Assembly (NCBI GenBank): GCA_910584735.1
Contig: CAJUBM010000060.1
Location: forward strand, 1-17,956
DNA length: 17,956 bases
Direction of reading: 5' to 3'
Source: an uncultured Muribaculaceae bacterium
GTDB lineage: Bacteria > Bacteroidota > Bacteroidia > Bacteroidales > Muribaculaceae
Positions within the stretch are counted from its first letter, which is position 1, and every line of letters begins with the position of its first letter. Below, in pieces: positions 7,047 through 13,533 of this stretch. The translations under genes and the position numbers were made by a program. The notes under the pieces were generated by a model that saw only the letters and a list, made by a program, of their open reading frames with translations, was not told the origin of the DNA and did no database searches.

Positions 7047-9200
7047 ATGGCTTTCAATCTTCAATCAATGAAATTCCGCAGGTGGCTCCCCGCCGCCGTG
7101 GTGGTGCTGGCGCTTGCCCCGGCTGTCTTTGCCGGCAGTAAGAAAGAACCTGAGCAACCTGACTCTTATAATTACCGGCGAGGAGTGGAAGCCTATGACG
7201 AGGGTGACCGCGACCTTGCCACGCAGTATCTCAATAAGGAGCTTTCCGACAATGCCAAGAACGGCTACGCATGGCTCTATGCCGCGTCAATCTCCGAGGG
7301 GAACGGCGAACTGGCCGATGCCGTGAAGTTCTATGGCAATGCCCTTAAATATATCCCCAAGGGCGCCAATTCGATGCGCCGTCAGGCTTACTCGAATCGC
7401 GCTTCCCTGTACGTACAGCTAAAAGACACGCTCAGGGCCATCGATGACCTTACGCAGGCCCTTAAGGAGAATAAGGAGGATATAGACGCGTTGGCACAGC
7501 GCGGCCATCTGTACCGGCTGATGAAGCATTACGACCGCGCGGAGGCTGATTTCCGTGCGATTCTGGCTTTTGACGACCTTTCCGTGCAGGGACTCAATGC
7601 CTTGGGACGTCTGTATAACGACCAGACGCGATGGGACGATGCCATCGCGCAGTTCGACCGTGCCGCCACCCTCGCGGCAAAGAACAGTGCGGCCTATTCC
7701 TATCGCGCCGACTCCTATATCGGGAAGAAAGAGTGGGCGAAGGCAGCCGATGACCTTATAAAGGCTACCGAATTGCAGGATCAATATGCCCCATACCAGA
7801 TTTCCAAGGACTTGCCGAACGACATGAAGCCGGTTATGCTTACCAAGCTGAAAGTGACGGCCAAGAAGGACGGTGCCAACGTGATATGGCCGTTCCTCGC
7901 CAGCGCCATAAACGTGGGTCTTAACAATTACCCTGAGGCTGTGTCGTTTCTTAAGGATTCATATAAGATAGAGGCTGAGCCTGCGTTTCTTAACGGCATA
8001 GCCGACTGCTACATACGCATGGGGCTGTTTGACCGGGCCGAGGTGTTTGCCCGCCGGGCATATGCCATGGATCCGGAATCGCGTGGCGACTACTACAGGT
8101 ATATGCTGCGTGTTGCCCAGGGAGAAGATGACCTTGCGCGTTCTTTGGCTTTCTGTGATTCGATTATAGAAAATGCGCCTGACGAGGGGGATTCATATTT
8201 CTCACGTGCGTTCGTGGAGTTCGAGGCCGGTTCTGACTCCCTCAGGGCTGCGGCGTTGGAAGACCTTGATATGGGATTGACGCTCAGTCCTGACGACAAA
8301 CATGCGATGTTGTGGAAGGGTGACTGGCTGCGCCTGGCCGGACGCGATAACGAGGCCCGCGAGCTATACCGCACGGTGGTTGACCGTGCCAACCCTGACG
8401 ATTCAACGAGCTATGCCTATGCGGCTTCATCTTTGGGGATGGCCGATGAGGCTCTGCGACATGTACTTAAGGACGTGGAGAAAGATTCTCTTGATTATGG
8501 CGCGATGTATAACGCCGCCTGCATCTATTCGCGTCTGGGCCGGGCTGATGATGCCTTCCGCCTACTTGACAAGGCTGTGGATAAAGGTTTTGTCTCTGCC
8601 GCTCATTTCGGCCGCGACCATGATTTCGAACCGCTGCGTGACCGCACGGAATTCAAGGCCCTCCTTGACCGTATGAATACGCGCATAGAGGCTAACCGGC
8701 AGGAGATGATGCGCCGTTTCCCTGAGGATTTCGAGGCGGATTCCCTTTCGGTCGCAGAGATTGTGGTTGTGGAGGATTCTGTTGTCCCGGCAATGGCATC
8801 GACAGGGGCATATGAGGTGCCTTTCACCCGCAAGAACGGAGTTACGGAGGTACAATGCCGCATAAACGACCTGCCTCTGTATTTCGTTTTCGACACCGGG
8901 GCTTCCGATGTTACCATCTCGCAGACCGAGGCATCGTTTATGATGAAGAACAACTATTTGTCTCCCAAGGATGTCGTTGGCTCGCAGGCTTATATGGACG
9001 CCAACGGCAATGTGTCGGTAGGCACGTTGGTAAACCTGCGTCAGGTAAATTTCGGCGGCTTGGTGCTTGACAACGTACGTGCCACGGTCGTAGCCAACCA
9101 GCGTGCCCCGCTTCTGTTGGGGCAGTCTGTCCTCGGTCGTCTCGGCACTGTCAAAATCGACAACTCCTCCCGCATGATTCTCATCACCCCCATCCGCTAA
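7047..9200 (+). CDS. Exported TPR protein with C-terminal retropepsin-like aspartic protease domain
   Basis: The 717-aa protein starts with a signal peptide (hydrophobic core at about 15-28, cleavage near AGS at 29-31), so it should act in the periplasm or be a lipoprotein-like envelope protein. Residues about 40-540 are a long run of tetratricopeptide-like helical pairs (repeats such as AYSNRASLYVQLKDTLRAID). The final ~125 residues form a clan AA aspartic protease domain: catalytic DTGAS at 616-620, a flap-like segment around 640-665, and the LLLGQSVLGRLG strand at 689-700, which is the second psi-loop motif of single-chain retropepsin-like proteins. One catalytic Asp per chain means an active enzyme would have to dimerise. 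An alternative start is ATG 7068, which gives a more compact signal peptide. The substrate is unknown; the TPR part probably presents it. Confidence 0.85.
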   Translation: MAFNLQSMKFRRWLPAAVVVLALAPAVFAGSKKEPEQPDSYNYRRGVEAYDEGDRDLATQYLNKELSDNAKNGYAWLYAASISEGNGELADAVKFYGNALKYIPKGANSMRRQAYSNRASLYVQLKDTLRAIDDLTQALKENKEDIDALAQRGHLYRLMKHYDRAEADFRAILAFDDLSVQGLNALGRLYNDQTRWDDAIAQFDRAATLAAKNSAAYSYRADSYIGKKEWAKAADDLIKATELQDQYAPYQISKDLPNDMKPVMLTKLKVTAKKDGANVIWPFLASAINVGLNNYPEAVSFLKDSYKIEAEPAFLNGIADCYIRMGLFDRAEVFARRAYAMDPESRGDYYRYMLRVAQGEDDLARSLAFCDSIIENAPDEGDSYFSRAFVEFEAGSDSLRAAALEDLDMGLTLSPDDKHAMLWKGDWLRLAGRDNEARELYRTVVDRANPDDSTSYAYAASSLGMADEALRHVLKDVEKDSLDYGAMYNAACIYSRLGRADDAFRLLDKAVDKGFVSAAHFGRDHDFEPLRDRTEFKALLDRMNTRIEANRQEMMRRFPEDFEADSLSVAEIVVVEDSVVPAMASTGAYEVPFTRKNGVTEVQCRINDLPLYFVFDTGASDVTISQTEASFMMKNNYLSPKDVVGSQAYMDANGNVSVGTLVNLRQVNFGGLVLDNVRATVVANQRAPLLLGQSVLGRLGTVKIDNSSRMILITPIR

Positions 9201-9256
9201 TTCCCGTCTATACTTCACCACTCCTTCCCAAAAATCGCTTTTAGGAGGTATAAAGA

Positions 9257-9426
9257 GAGGTTACTTTGTGGTGAAGCCGGATGGTAGTGGCGCCGGACCT
9301 CCGGGACGGCAGGCCACCCGAGGAGGCGGAGCTGTTGCGATAATGGTAATATTACAGGCTTTAATTCTGCCTTTGTTTTCCGGGTGGCCTGCCGTCCCGG
9401 AGGTCCGGCGCCACTACGGCCATCGG
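9257..9426. repeat. REP-like palindromic repeat, copy 2
   Basis: The left arm (9277-9320) pairs with 9381-9417. The match then breaks with an extra GGC before a residual CATCGG. The loop 9321-9380 is nearly identical to that of copy 3 and includes GGTAATATTAC. The left flank GAGGTTACTTTGTGGTGAAG (9257-9276) also matches copy 3, so the repeat unit extends beyond the palindrome. It marks the left border of the accessory island. Confidence 0.85.
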
Positions 9427-9466
9427 TTTGGAAGATTATCACATCCTTCACGATACTCCGCATATA

Positions 9467-9505
9467 TAACTTTGCGATATAAAACAATATCACAAATGTT
9501 ATATC
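9467..9505 (+). promoter_or_regulatory. Promoter and operator-like inverted repeat before the toxin-like gene
   Basis: TAACTTTG at 9467-9474 is a -7 box, without a convincing -33 TTG. It is followed by the inverted repeat GATATAA (9476-9482) and TTATATC (9499-9505), which ends on the base before the ATG. Transcription should start inside this repeat. It could be an operator for autoregulation or an RNA hairpin hiding the start codon. Confidence 0.5.
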
Positions 9506-9967
9506 ATGGGAAGTAACGGATTTTTCAACCCAATCTTTAGAAGTGTCAACAGAACAAAAGGCACTAACATTGACACCGGTTACAGGATACACGGGCATAA
9601 GGTGTTGGTAGGAAATGAGCCTACCGTTAGGAAATTCCCGGTAGAATCACATAGCCGGTCGCCAATATATCTGATAGGTAGGGTTGATAAGAAAACGAAG
9701 GTTATAAGGATAGAAGGGATGGGTTTCTATCATAATCATCGGATTGTCAGGTCTGTTGATTTCGAATTCGATGAATTGGGAAATGTTATTCCCTATGCGC
9801 GAGAAGGAAAGAGTTCCCATTCCCATCTATGGCCGGGAGATTCTAAGACAGGATTGCATGGGCGCGTATCACATGTGGAAAGCAACCGCCATCCCACCGA
9901 TGTAGATACCCGTCTGGTAGATAAAATAGTCAAATTCAATAAAGAAAAACATATATGGGACAAGTAA
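9506..9967 (+). CDS. Small His-rich basic protein, candidate toxin of a toxin-immunity locus
   Basis: I do not recognise this 153-aa family. The protein has no signal peptide or membrane segment. It is basic and unusually rich in histidine, with YHNHR at 75-79 and HSHLWP at 105-110 as the most active-site-like clusters, and GRVSH and SNRHP further on. The pattern of strands with scattered His/Arg/Asp would fit a small nuclease-type effector, but YHNH alone is not an HNH nuclease motif. The gene ends 13 bases inside the next gene, so the two are translationally coupled. Three paralogues follow it, as in toxin-immunity arrays of polymorphic toxin systems. No secretion leader (Rhs, PAAR, YD repeats) precedes it, so it would be an orphan or cassette-type toxin. 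It is visibly more AT-rich than the flanking housekeeping genes. Confidence 0.75.
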   Translation: MGSNGFFNPIFRSVNRTKGTNIDTGYRIHGHKVLVGNEPTVRKFPVESHSRSPIYLIGRVDKKTKVIRIEGMGFYHNHRIVRSVDFEFDELGNVIPYAREGKSSHSHLWPGDSKTGLHGRVSHVESNRHPTDVDTRLVDKIVKFNKEKHIWDK

Positions 9968-10437
9968 CCGAATCGCCATTCCCATCGGTAGATGAGTTAT
10001 TGGAGAGGTATAAAGAAAAGATTAAAGGCCCTCGCGAAATCTGCGTGGCGGATTTCTGGGGGAAGGGGGATCATCTCTACAAGGATGAGCTTGGCTGGGA
10101 TTGGAGAGCTATCGAACAGATGGAAGCCGAGTCCTTTGATCCAAAAGAGATTTTCCAATATAACATAGTTGACTTTGGTTGGAGCATTTCGTTCTATTAC
10201 CCTGAGACGGATACTTTCTATGCTATAGATAACGAGCTTTATCCCATAGTGTTCAAGCGGCTACCCAAGACGCACCGCAGCAAATACCGTGGACTTGAGT
10301 CTGATGGCGATTTCCATAGCCGAGGCTGGCCTTTGCAGCGTTTCAAAAGCCGTGATGAGTTGTGGGACGGCATCAAAATTAACGGGAAGTCGTTGGAGTA
10401 CGTCCTCAATCACTCGTATATCATGCAGGTTTGTTAA
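9955..10437 (+). CDS. Putative immunity protein, paralogue A
   Basis: This 160-aa cytoplasmic-looking protein has no recognised domain. It is the first of three tandem paralogues. Shared blocks are the FWGKG-HLYKDELGW segment (34-48), the aromatic SFYYPETDTFYAIDNE (79-94), and the C-terminal GWPLQRFKSR and ELWDGIKING to SYIM region. The segment at about 49-78 varies most among the copies. The ATG overlaps the upstream gene by 13 bases, so translation is probably coupled, as expected if this protein neutralises the upstream product. The role is inferred from position and paralogy only; it could equally be a self-amplifying hypothetical family. Confidence 0.8.
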   Translation: MGQVTESPFPSVDELLERYKEKIKGPREICVADFWGKGDHLYKDELGWDWRAIEQMEAESFDPKEIFQYNIVDFGWSISFYYPETDTFYAIDNELYPIVFKRLPKTHRSKYRGLESDGDFHSRGWPLQRFKSRDELWDGIKINGKSLEYVLNHSYIMQVC

Positions 10438-10460
10438 CATCCTTATTAAAGAGTAAGATT

Positions 10461-10943
10461 ATGGAACAAGTAACAGAATCGCCGTTTCCCTCAGCGGCTG
10501 AGCTTTGGGAGAGATACGTAGAGAAAACAAAAGGCCCTCGTGAAATCTGCGTGGCGGATTTTTGGGGAAAAGGGGATCATCTTTACAAGGATGAACTCGG
10601 CTGGGGTTGCTGTCCTGCTGAGATGGTTGAGGCTGAATCCTTTGAGTGTAAGAAAATTTTCTACAGCAATATAGTGGCAATCGGTTGGAGCCTTTCGTTC
10701 TACTATCCTGAGACGGACACTTTCTATGCCATTGACAACGAGCTTTACCCCATAGTGTTCAAGCGGCTACCCAAGACGCACCGAAGCAAATACCGTGGCC
10801 TCCAATGTAATGGTAACTTTCATCATCGAGGCTGGCCATTGCAGCGCTTCAAAAGCCGCGATGAGTTGTGGGACGGCATCAAGATTAACGGGATGTCGTT
10901 GGAATACGTCCTCAACCACTCGTATATCATGGAGGTTAGATAA
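10461..10943 (+). CDS. Putative immunity protein, paralogue B
   Basis: By hand alignment this 160-aa protein matches paralogue A at about 131 of 160 positions. Differences concentrate at 49-57 (DWRAIEQME in A, GCCPAEMVE in B), 62-74 and 115-122, while residues 79-114 are identical. ATG 10461 is preferred to an upstream alternative at 10431, because it aligns with the start of A and the upstream one lies inside gene A. The 18 bases beginning at the stop codon of A (10435-10452) recur exactly after B (10941-10958), so coding and intergenic sequence were duplicated together. The copy is intact. Confidence 0.8.
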   Translation: MEQVTESPFPSAAELWERYVEKTKGPREICVADFWGKGDHLYKDELGWGCCPAEMVEAESFECKKIFYSNIVAIGWSLSFYYPETDTFYAIDNELYPIVFKRLPKTHRSKYRGLQCNGNFHHRGWPLQRFKSRDELWDGIKINGMSLEYVLNHSYIMEVR

Positions 10944-10969
10944 CATCCTTATTAAAGATTAATCTCAGT

Positions 10970-11455
10970 ATGAAAAACACACAAAAAGAGAATCCATGTG
11001 CTGCCGGACTTAGCATATGGGAAAAGTATGCGGCCGATACAAAAATGAATCGGCGCATATGCTGTGAGAATTTCTGGGGTAAAGGTGAACATCTATACAA
11101 GGATGAGCTTGGCTGGGCTTGCCGGACTGAGGAAATAAGCGAAGCCCGGTCGTTTATCCCAAAGAAGATTTTTCAGTTTAATATAGTGGAATTTGGATGG
11201 AACATATCGTTCTATTACCCTGAGAATGATACCTTTTATGGGATTCATACGGAGGAAGTTCCTGTTGTATTAAAGAAATTGCCCAAAATTCGCCGTAGCC
11301 TCTACCGTGGCCTCGAATCTGATGGCAATACACATCGTCGGGGCTGGCCGCTTCAGCGGTTCAAGAGCCGCGAGGAGCTATGGGATGGCATTAAAATCAA
11401 CGGAAAGTCGTTGGAGTACGTCCTTAACCACTCTTATATAATGGGTTTGAATTAA
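10970..11455 (+). CDS. Putative immunity protein, paralogue C (diverged)
   Basis: The 161-aa protein is the most diverged copy. It keeps FWGKG-HLYKDELGW, ISFYYPENDTFYGI, LYRGLESDGN and the C-terminal GWPLQRFKSREELWDGIKINGKSLEYVLNHSYIM block almost unchanged, but its N-terminal 30 residues and the central specificity-like segment differ widely from A and B. It may recognise a different toxin variant. It is the last gene of the predicted operon; a strong terminator begins 19 bases after its stop. Function is inferred from the array. Confidence 0.8.
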   Translation: MKNTQKENPCAAGLSIWEKYAADTKMNRRICCENFWGKGEHLYKDELGWACRTEEISEARSFIPKKIFQFNIVEFGWNISFYYPENDTFYGIHTEEVPVVLKKLPKIRRSLYRGLESDGNTHRRGWPLQRFKSREELWDGIKINGKSLEYVLNHSYIMGLN

Positions 11456-11473
11456 TGTCAGTCAGAATGTTCT

Positions 11474-11510
11474 GCTTTCTGCAATGTAATGTTGCGGAGA
11501 GCATTTTTTT
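11474..11510 (+). terminator. Rho-independent terminator of the toxin/immunity-like operon
   Basis: GCTTTCTGCAA (11474-11484) pairs along its full 11 bases, with two G-U pairs, with TTGCGGAGAGC (11492-11502). The loop is 7 nt and is followed by A and seven Ts (11504-11510). This is the cleanest terminator in the window. It closes a unit starting at the promoter near 9467. Confidence 0.85.
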
Positions 11511-11597
11511 CAGAGGATGGTAATCGATGGAAGATTATAGCATACGTGTATATGTGATATAGAGATAATTTTACATCAGAAATAAATTCTAAAAACT

Positions 11598-12229
11598 ATG
11601 AAAGACATACGTAAGACTGATATTTTCAAACTGGGCCTTTGTATAGGGCTGAGTTTACCTCTGACTTTGAAATGCCTGTTATAGAGGCATGTGACACTGT
11701 TCCGGAATGTGCCTTTGTGGCCTATGACAAAATAGCGTTAAAAGGTATGGAGCGTTATGGGATTCATTTCTTCAATGAGGATTATAAGATTCATTCGGCC
11801 TATACATATCCGATGAGGACTTTTGACAGGTTGAAAAAACATCCGTTTGTCATAGGGCTCGACCTTTCTATCCAAGATGGGATGCCATTGGCGCTGAAAT
11901 GGTCTAACTCGTTCAAGAACAAGCTGGTTTCCGCCTGGTGGCAGCGGATGGGGCTTAATGTTGTGCCGAATGTTGCGATATGTGATGATAGCACTGCCGA
12001 GATGTGTTTTAACGGGTATCCTGAGAACTCGGTAATAGCCATCAACAGTATGGGGTCACATCGATATTATGGGGGTGAGAAACGCTTTAGGTGGTGTTAT
12101 GATAAGATAGTTGAGCGACTTAACCCGAAACATATACTTCGTTATGGGGCGATGTATCCTTGGGAGGATGATTCCAAATCAACACAGATGCCCAACAGTA
12201 ACCTTATTTTGCGGGATAAATTGAGGTAA
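11598..12229 (+). pseudogene. DUF4417 protein with an apparent -1 frameshift near its start
   Basis: The long frame (11639-12229) has DUF4417 character: EMPVIEACDTVP near the start, PFVIGLDLSIQDGMPLALKW, WWQRMGLNVVPNV and NSVIAINSMG. This is a family of unknown function often found in mobile or phage-like contexts. It has no good start codon. An ATG at 11598 opens MKDIRKTDIFKLGL, which looks like the missing N-terminus, but in a frame that runs into TAG at 11682. One extra T in the CTTT run at 11637-11640 would join the two into a protein of about 211 residues. Either a base was lost (gene decay or sequencing error) or the protein starts internally, for example at ATG 11672. It lies between the operon terminator and repeat copy 3; no clear promoter box was found. 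Confidence 0.6.
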
Positions 12230-12382
12230 CTTTGTAGTGAAGCCGGATGGTAGTGGCGCCGGACCTCCGGGACGGCAGGCCACCCGAAGAGGCGGAGCCG
12301 TTGCGATAATGGTAATATTACCGGCTTTAATTCGGCCTTTGTTCTCCGGGTGGCCTGCCGTCCCGGAGGTCCGGCGCCACTA
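12223..12382. repeat. REP-like palindromic repeat, copy 3
   Basis: The left arm (12243-12286) pairs with 12347-12382. The loop contains the perfect palindrome GGTAATATTACC (12311-12322) and then CCG...CGG around a 9-nt loop. The left flank GAGGTAACTTTGTAGTGAAG (12223-12242) matches copy 2, and its TAACTTTG is a -7-box sequence. The flank begins within the last codons of the DUF4417 frame. The copy separates that gene from convergent folK and marks the right border of the accessory island. Confidence 0.85.
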
Positions 12383-12438
12383 ACATAAGTGTTACTAACA
12401 TAGGTGCCATTAACAGGGGGGCTGTTAACAGGGGGGGA
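12379..12438. repeat. Four 15-bp tandem repeats at the end of folK
   Basis: Units start at 12379, 12394, 12409 and 12424. Each contains a core of the form (A/G)(C/T)TAACA, the first two followed by TA(A/G)GTG and the last two by a G-run. Unit 1 overlaps the outer edge of repeat copy 3, and unit 4 contains the folK stop codon and its last codons. Confidence 0.65.
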
Positions 12439-12877
12439 GGGTGTGGCCGAGTTGGCTGAGGGGGATTAGGACGAAGGGGCGTTCTTTGGCGTGAGGATGT
12501 GGGAGGGTCAGGCGGGGCGTGTCCATAACGGTGTCACCGTAGAATATGAGGTCGAGGTCGAGCAGGCGGTCACGATATGTGCCGTCGGGGTTGCGGTGGA
12601 GGTTGTGGGGATTTGTGGCTGTTGCGAAACGGGCGGCAACCTCTTTTTCAATGGATTGCATACGGTCAAGAAGTTCCAGGGGGGGGAGGGTTGACTCTAT
12701 GTCTATGCCGAGGTTTACGAAGGGATGGGGTGAGGAGAATCCCCACGGCTCGCTCTCTATGAAGTCGGAGCGGCGGCAGGTGCCGGTGTCAGACAGTCGG
12801 CACAGTTCGGCAACAGCCGCCTCGATGATGAGGCGGCTGTTGCCGAGATTCGAGCCTATGTTTATATGCGCGGTCAA
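12425..12877 (-). CDS. folK: 2-amino-4-hydroxy-6-hydroxymethyldihydropteridine pyrophosphokinase (HPPK)
   Basis: FolK transfers pyrophosphate from ATP to 6-hydroxymethyl-dihydropterin in folate synthesis. The 150-aa protein shows the N-terminal INIGSNLG (5-12), the pterin-side ESEPWGF (41-47), the metal-binding LLDLDLIFYGD (105-115, with Asp107 and Asp109) and LPHPHAKERPFVL (125-137). The start is a TTG at 12877; no ATG is available nearby in frame. After PLSQLG the protein ends in HTLPPC. HPPKs normally continue for some 15-25 residues, and here the stop lies inside the 15-bp tandem repeat, so the C-terminus looks shortened or rewritten. The catalytic residues are upstream of this, so it may still work. 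It is the last gene of a minus-strand run after ribH. Confidence 0.93.
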   Translation of the reverse strand: MTAHINIGSNLGNSRLIIEAAVAELCRLSDTGTCRRSDFIESEPWGFSSPHPFVNLGIDIESTLPPLELLDRMQSIEKEVAARFATATNPHNLHRNPDGTYRDRLLDLDLIFYGDTVMDTPRLTLPHPHAKERPFVLIPLSQLGHTLPPC

Positions 12878-12913
12878 TATTTTGTTGGTGTCAATTCTGT
12901 CGGCGTAGGGAGG

Positions 12914-13471
12914 TCAGTCATCATCGCGGTAAGGATTGGTGTCATCCTCATCGTCTTCCTCGTCATCGTCATCATCGATATAGGCTTCTACCTCGCGGTT
13001 GAAGTCAATCATCTTTATGGCTGCCTGGGCGGCTTCGATGCCTTTGTTGCCGTATCTGCCTCCGGCGCGGTCGAGGGCATCCTGCTCGGTGTCGGTGGTG
13101 AGTACGCCGAATATAACGGGGGTGTCACCCTCCTGGTTGATTTTGGTGATGCCCTGTGTCACGCTCTGGCACACGTAGTCGAAGTGTGGTGTACCTCCGC
13201 GCACCACGCATCCGAACACTATTATGGCATCGTAGCTCCCGGTGTCTACAAGTCGCTGTGCGGCGAAAGTGAGTTCCACCGCACCCGGCACGTGGTAGAC
13301 GTCTATGTCTTCGGCCACGTTATAGCCTTCGTACTGGAACACCTGTAGGGCGCCTTGCAGTAGGCGTTGGGTTATGTGTCCGTTCCATTCGGCCACTACT
13401 ATGGCCACATCGAGGTCTTCTATCTTGGGCAGCGGGCGCTGCGGGGCGGCTTCCGGATTGAGGGTTGACAT
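12914..13471 (-). CDS. ribH: 6,7-dimethyl-8-ribityllumazine synthase with acidic C-terminal tail
   Basis: RibH condenses a ribityl-aminouracil with dihydroxybutanone phosphate to make lumazine, the penultimate step of riboflavin synthesis. Family features in the 185-aa protein are VAEWNGHIT (26-34), PGAVELTFAA (62-71), GCVVRGGTPHFDYV (87-100) with the catalytic-type His96, GVLTTDTEQDALDRAGG (122-138) and NKGIEAAQAAIKM (142-154). The normal fold ends near residue 160. Residues 166-185 are almost all Asp/Glu (DDDDDEEDDEDD and a final DDD), an unusual extension that could lie on the outside of the capsid-like assembly or in its interior. The N-terminal ~18 residues are also an extension. folK follows after 36 bases. 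Confidence 0.95.
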   Translation of the reverse strand: MSTLNPEAAPQRPLPKIEDLDVAIVVAEWNGHITQRLLQGALQVFQYEGYNVAEDIDVYHVPGAVELTFAAQRLVDTGSYDAIIVFGCVVRGGTPHFDYVCQSVTQGITKINQEGDTPVIFGVLTTDTEQDALDRAGGRYGNKGIEAAQAAIKMIDFNREVEAYIDDDDDEEDDEDDTNPYRDDD

Positions 13472-13533
13472 GATATTTATGTTTATGGGGGTGGGTTAAT
13501 CTGAGATATTTCTAACAGCCTCTTCACAGCGAC

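Noticed and set aside
9215..9598. A 127-codon minus-strand frame and an 82-codon plus-strand frame (9268-9516) over repeat copy 2
   Set aside because: Both read through the palindrome arms and overlap the promoter and start of the His-rich gene; the peptides reproduce repeat sequence in opposite directions.
9728..9742. YHNHR in the His-rich protein as an HNH nuclease motif
   Set aside because: An HNH domain needs spaced His-Asn-His in a beta-beta-alpha fold; three adjacent letters are not evidence.
9257..12382. CRISPR array
   Set aside because: The repeats are long palindromes kilobases apart and the paralogous genes are coding; there are no short regularly spaced repeats or cas genes.
12866..13348. 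A 160-codon plus-strand frame antisense to ribH
   Set aside because: It is the complement of a well-supported lumazine synthase gene and has no independent protein features.
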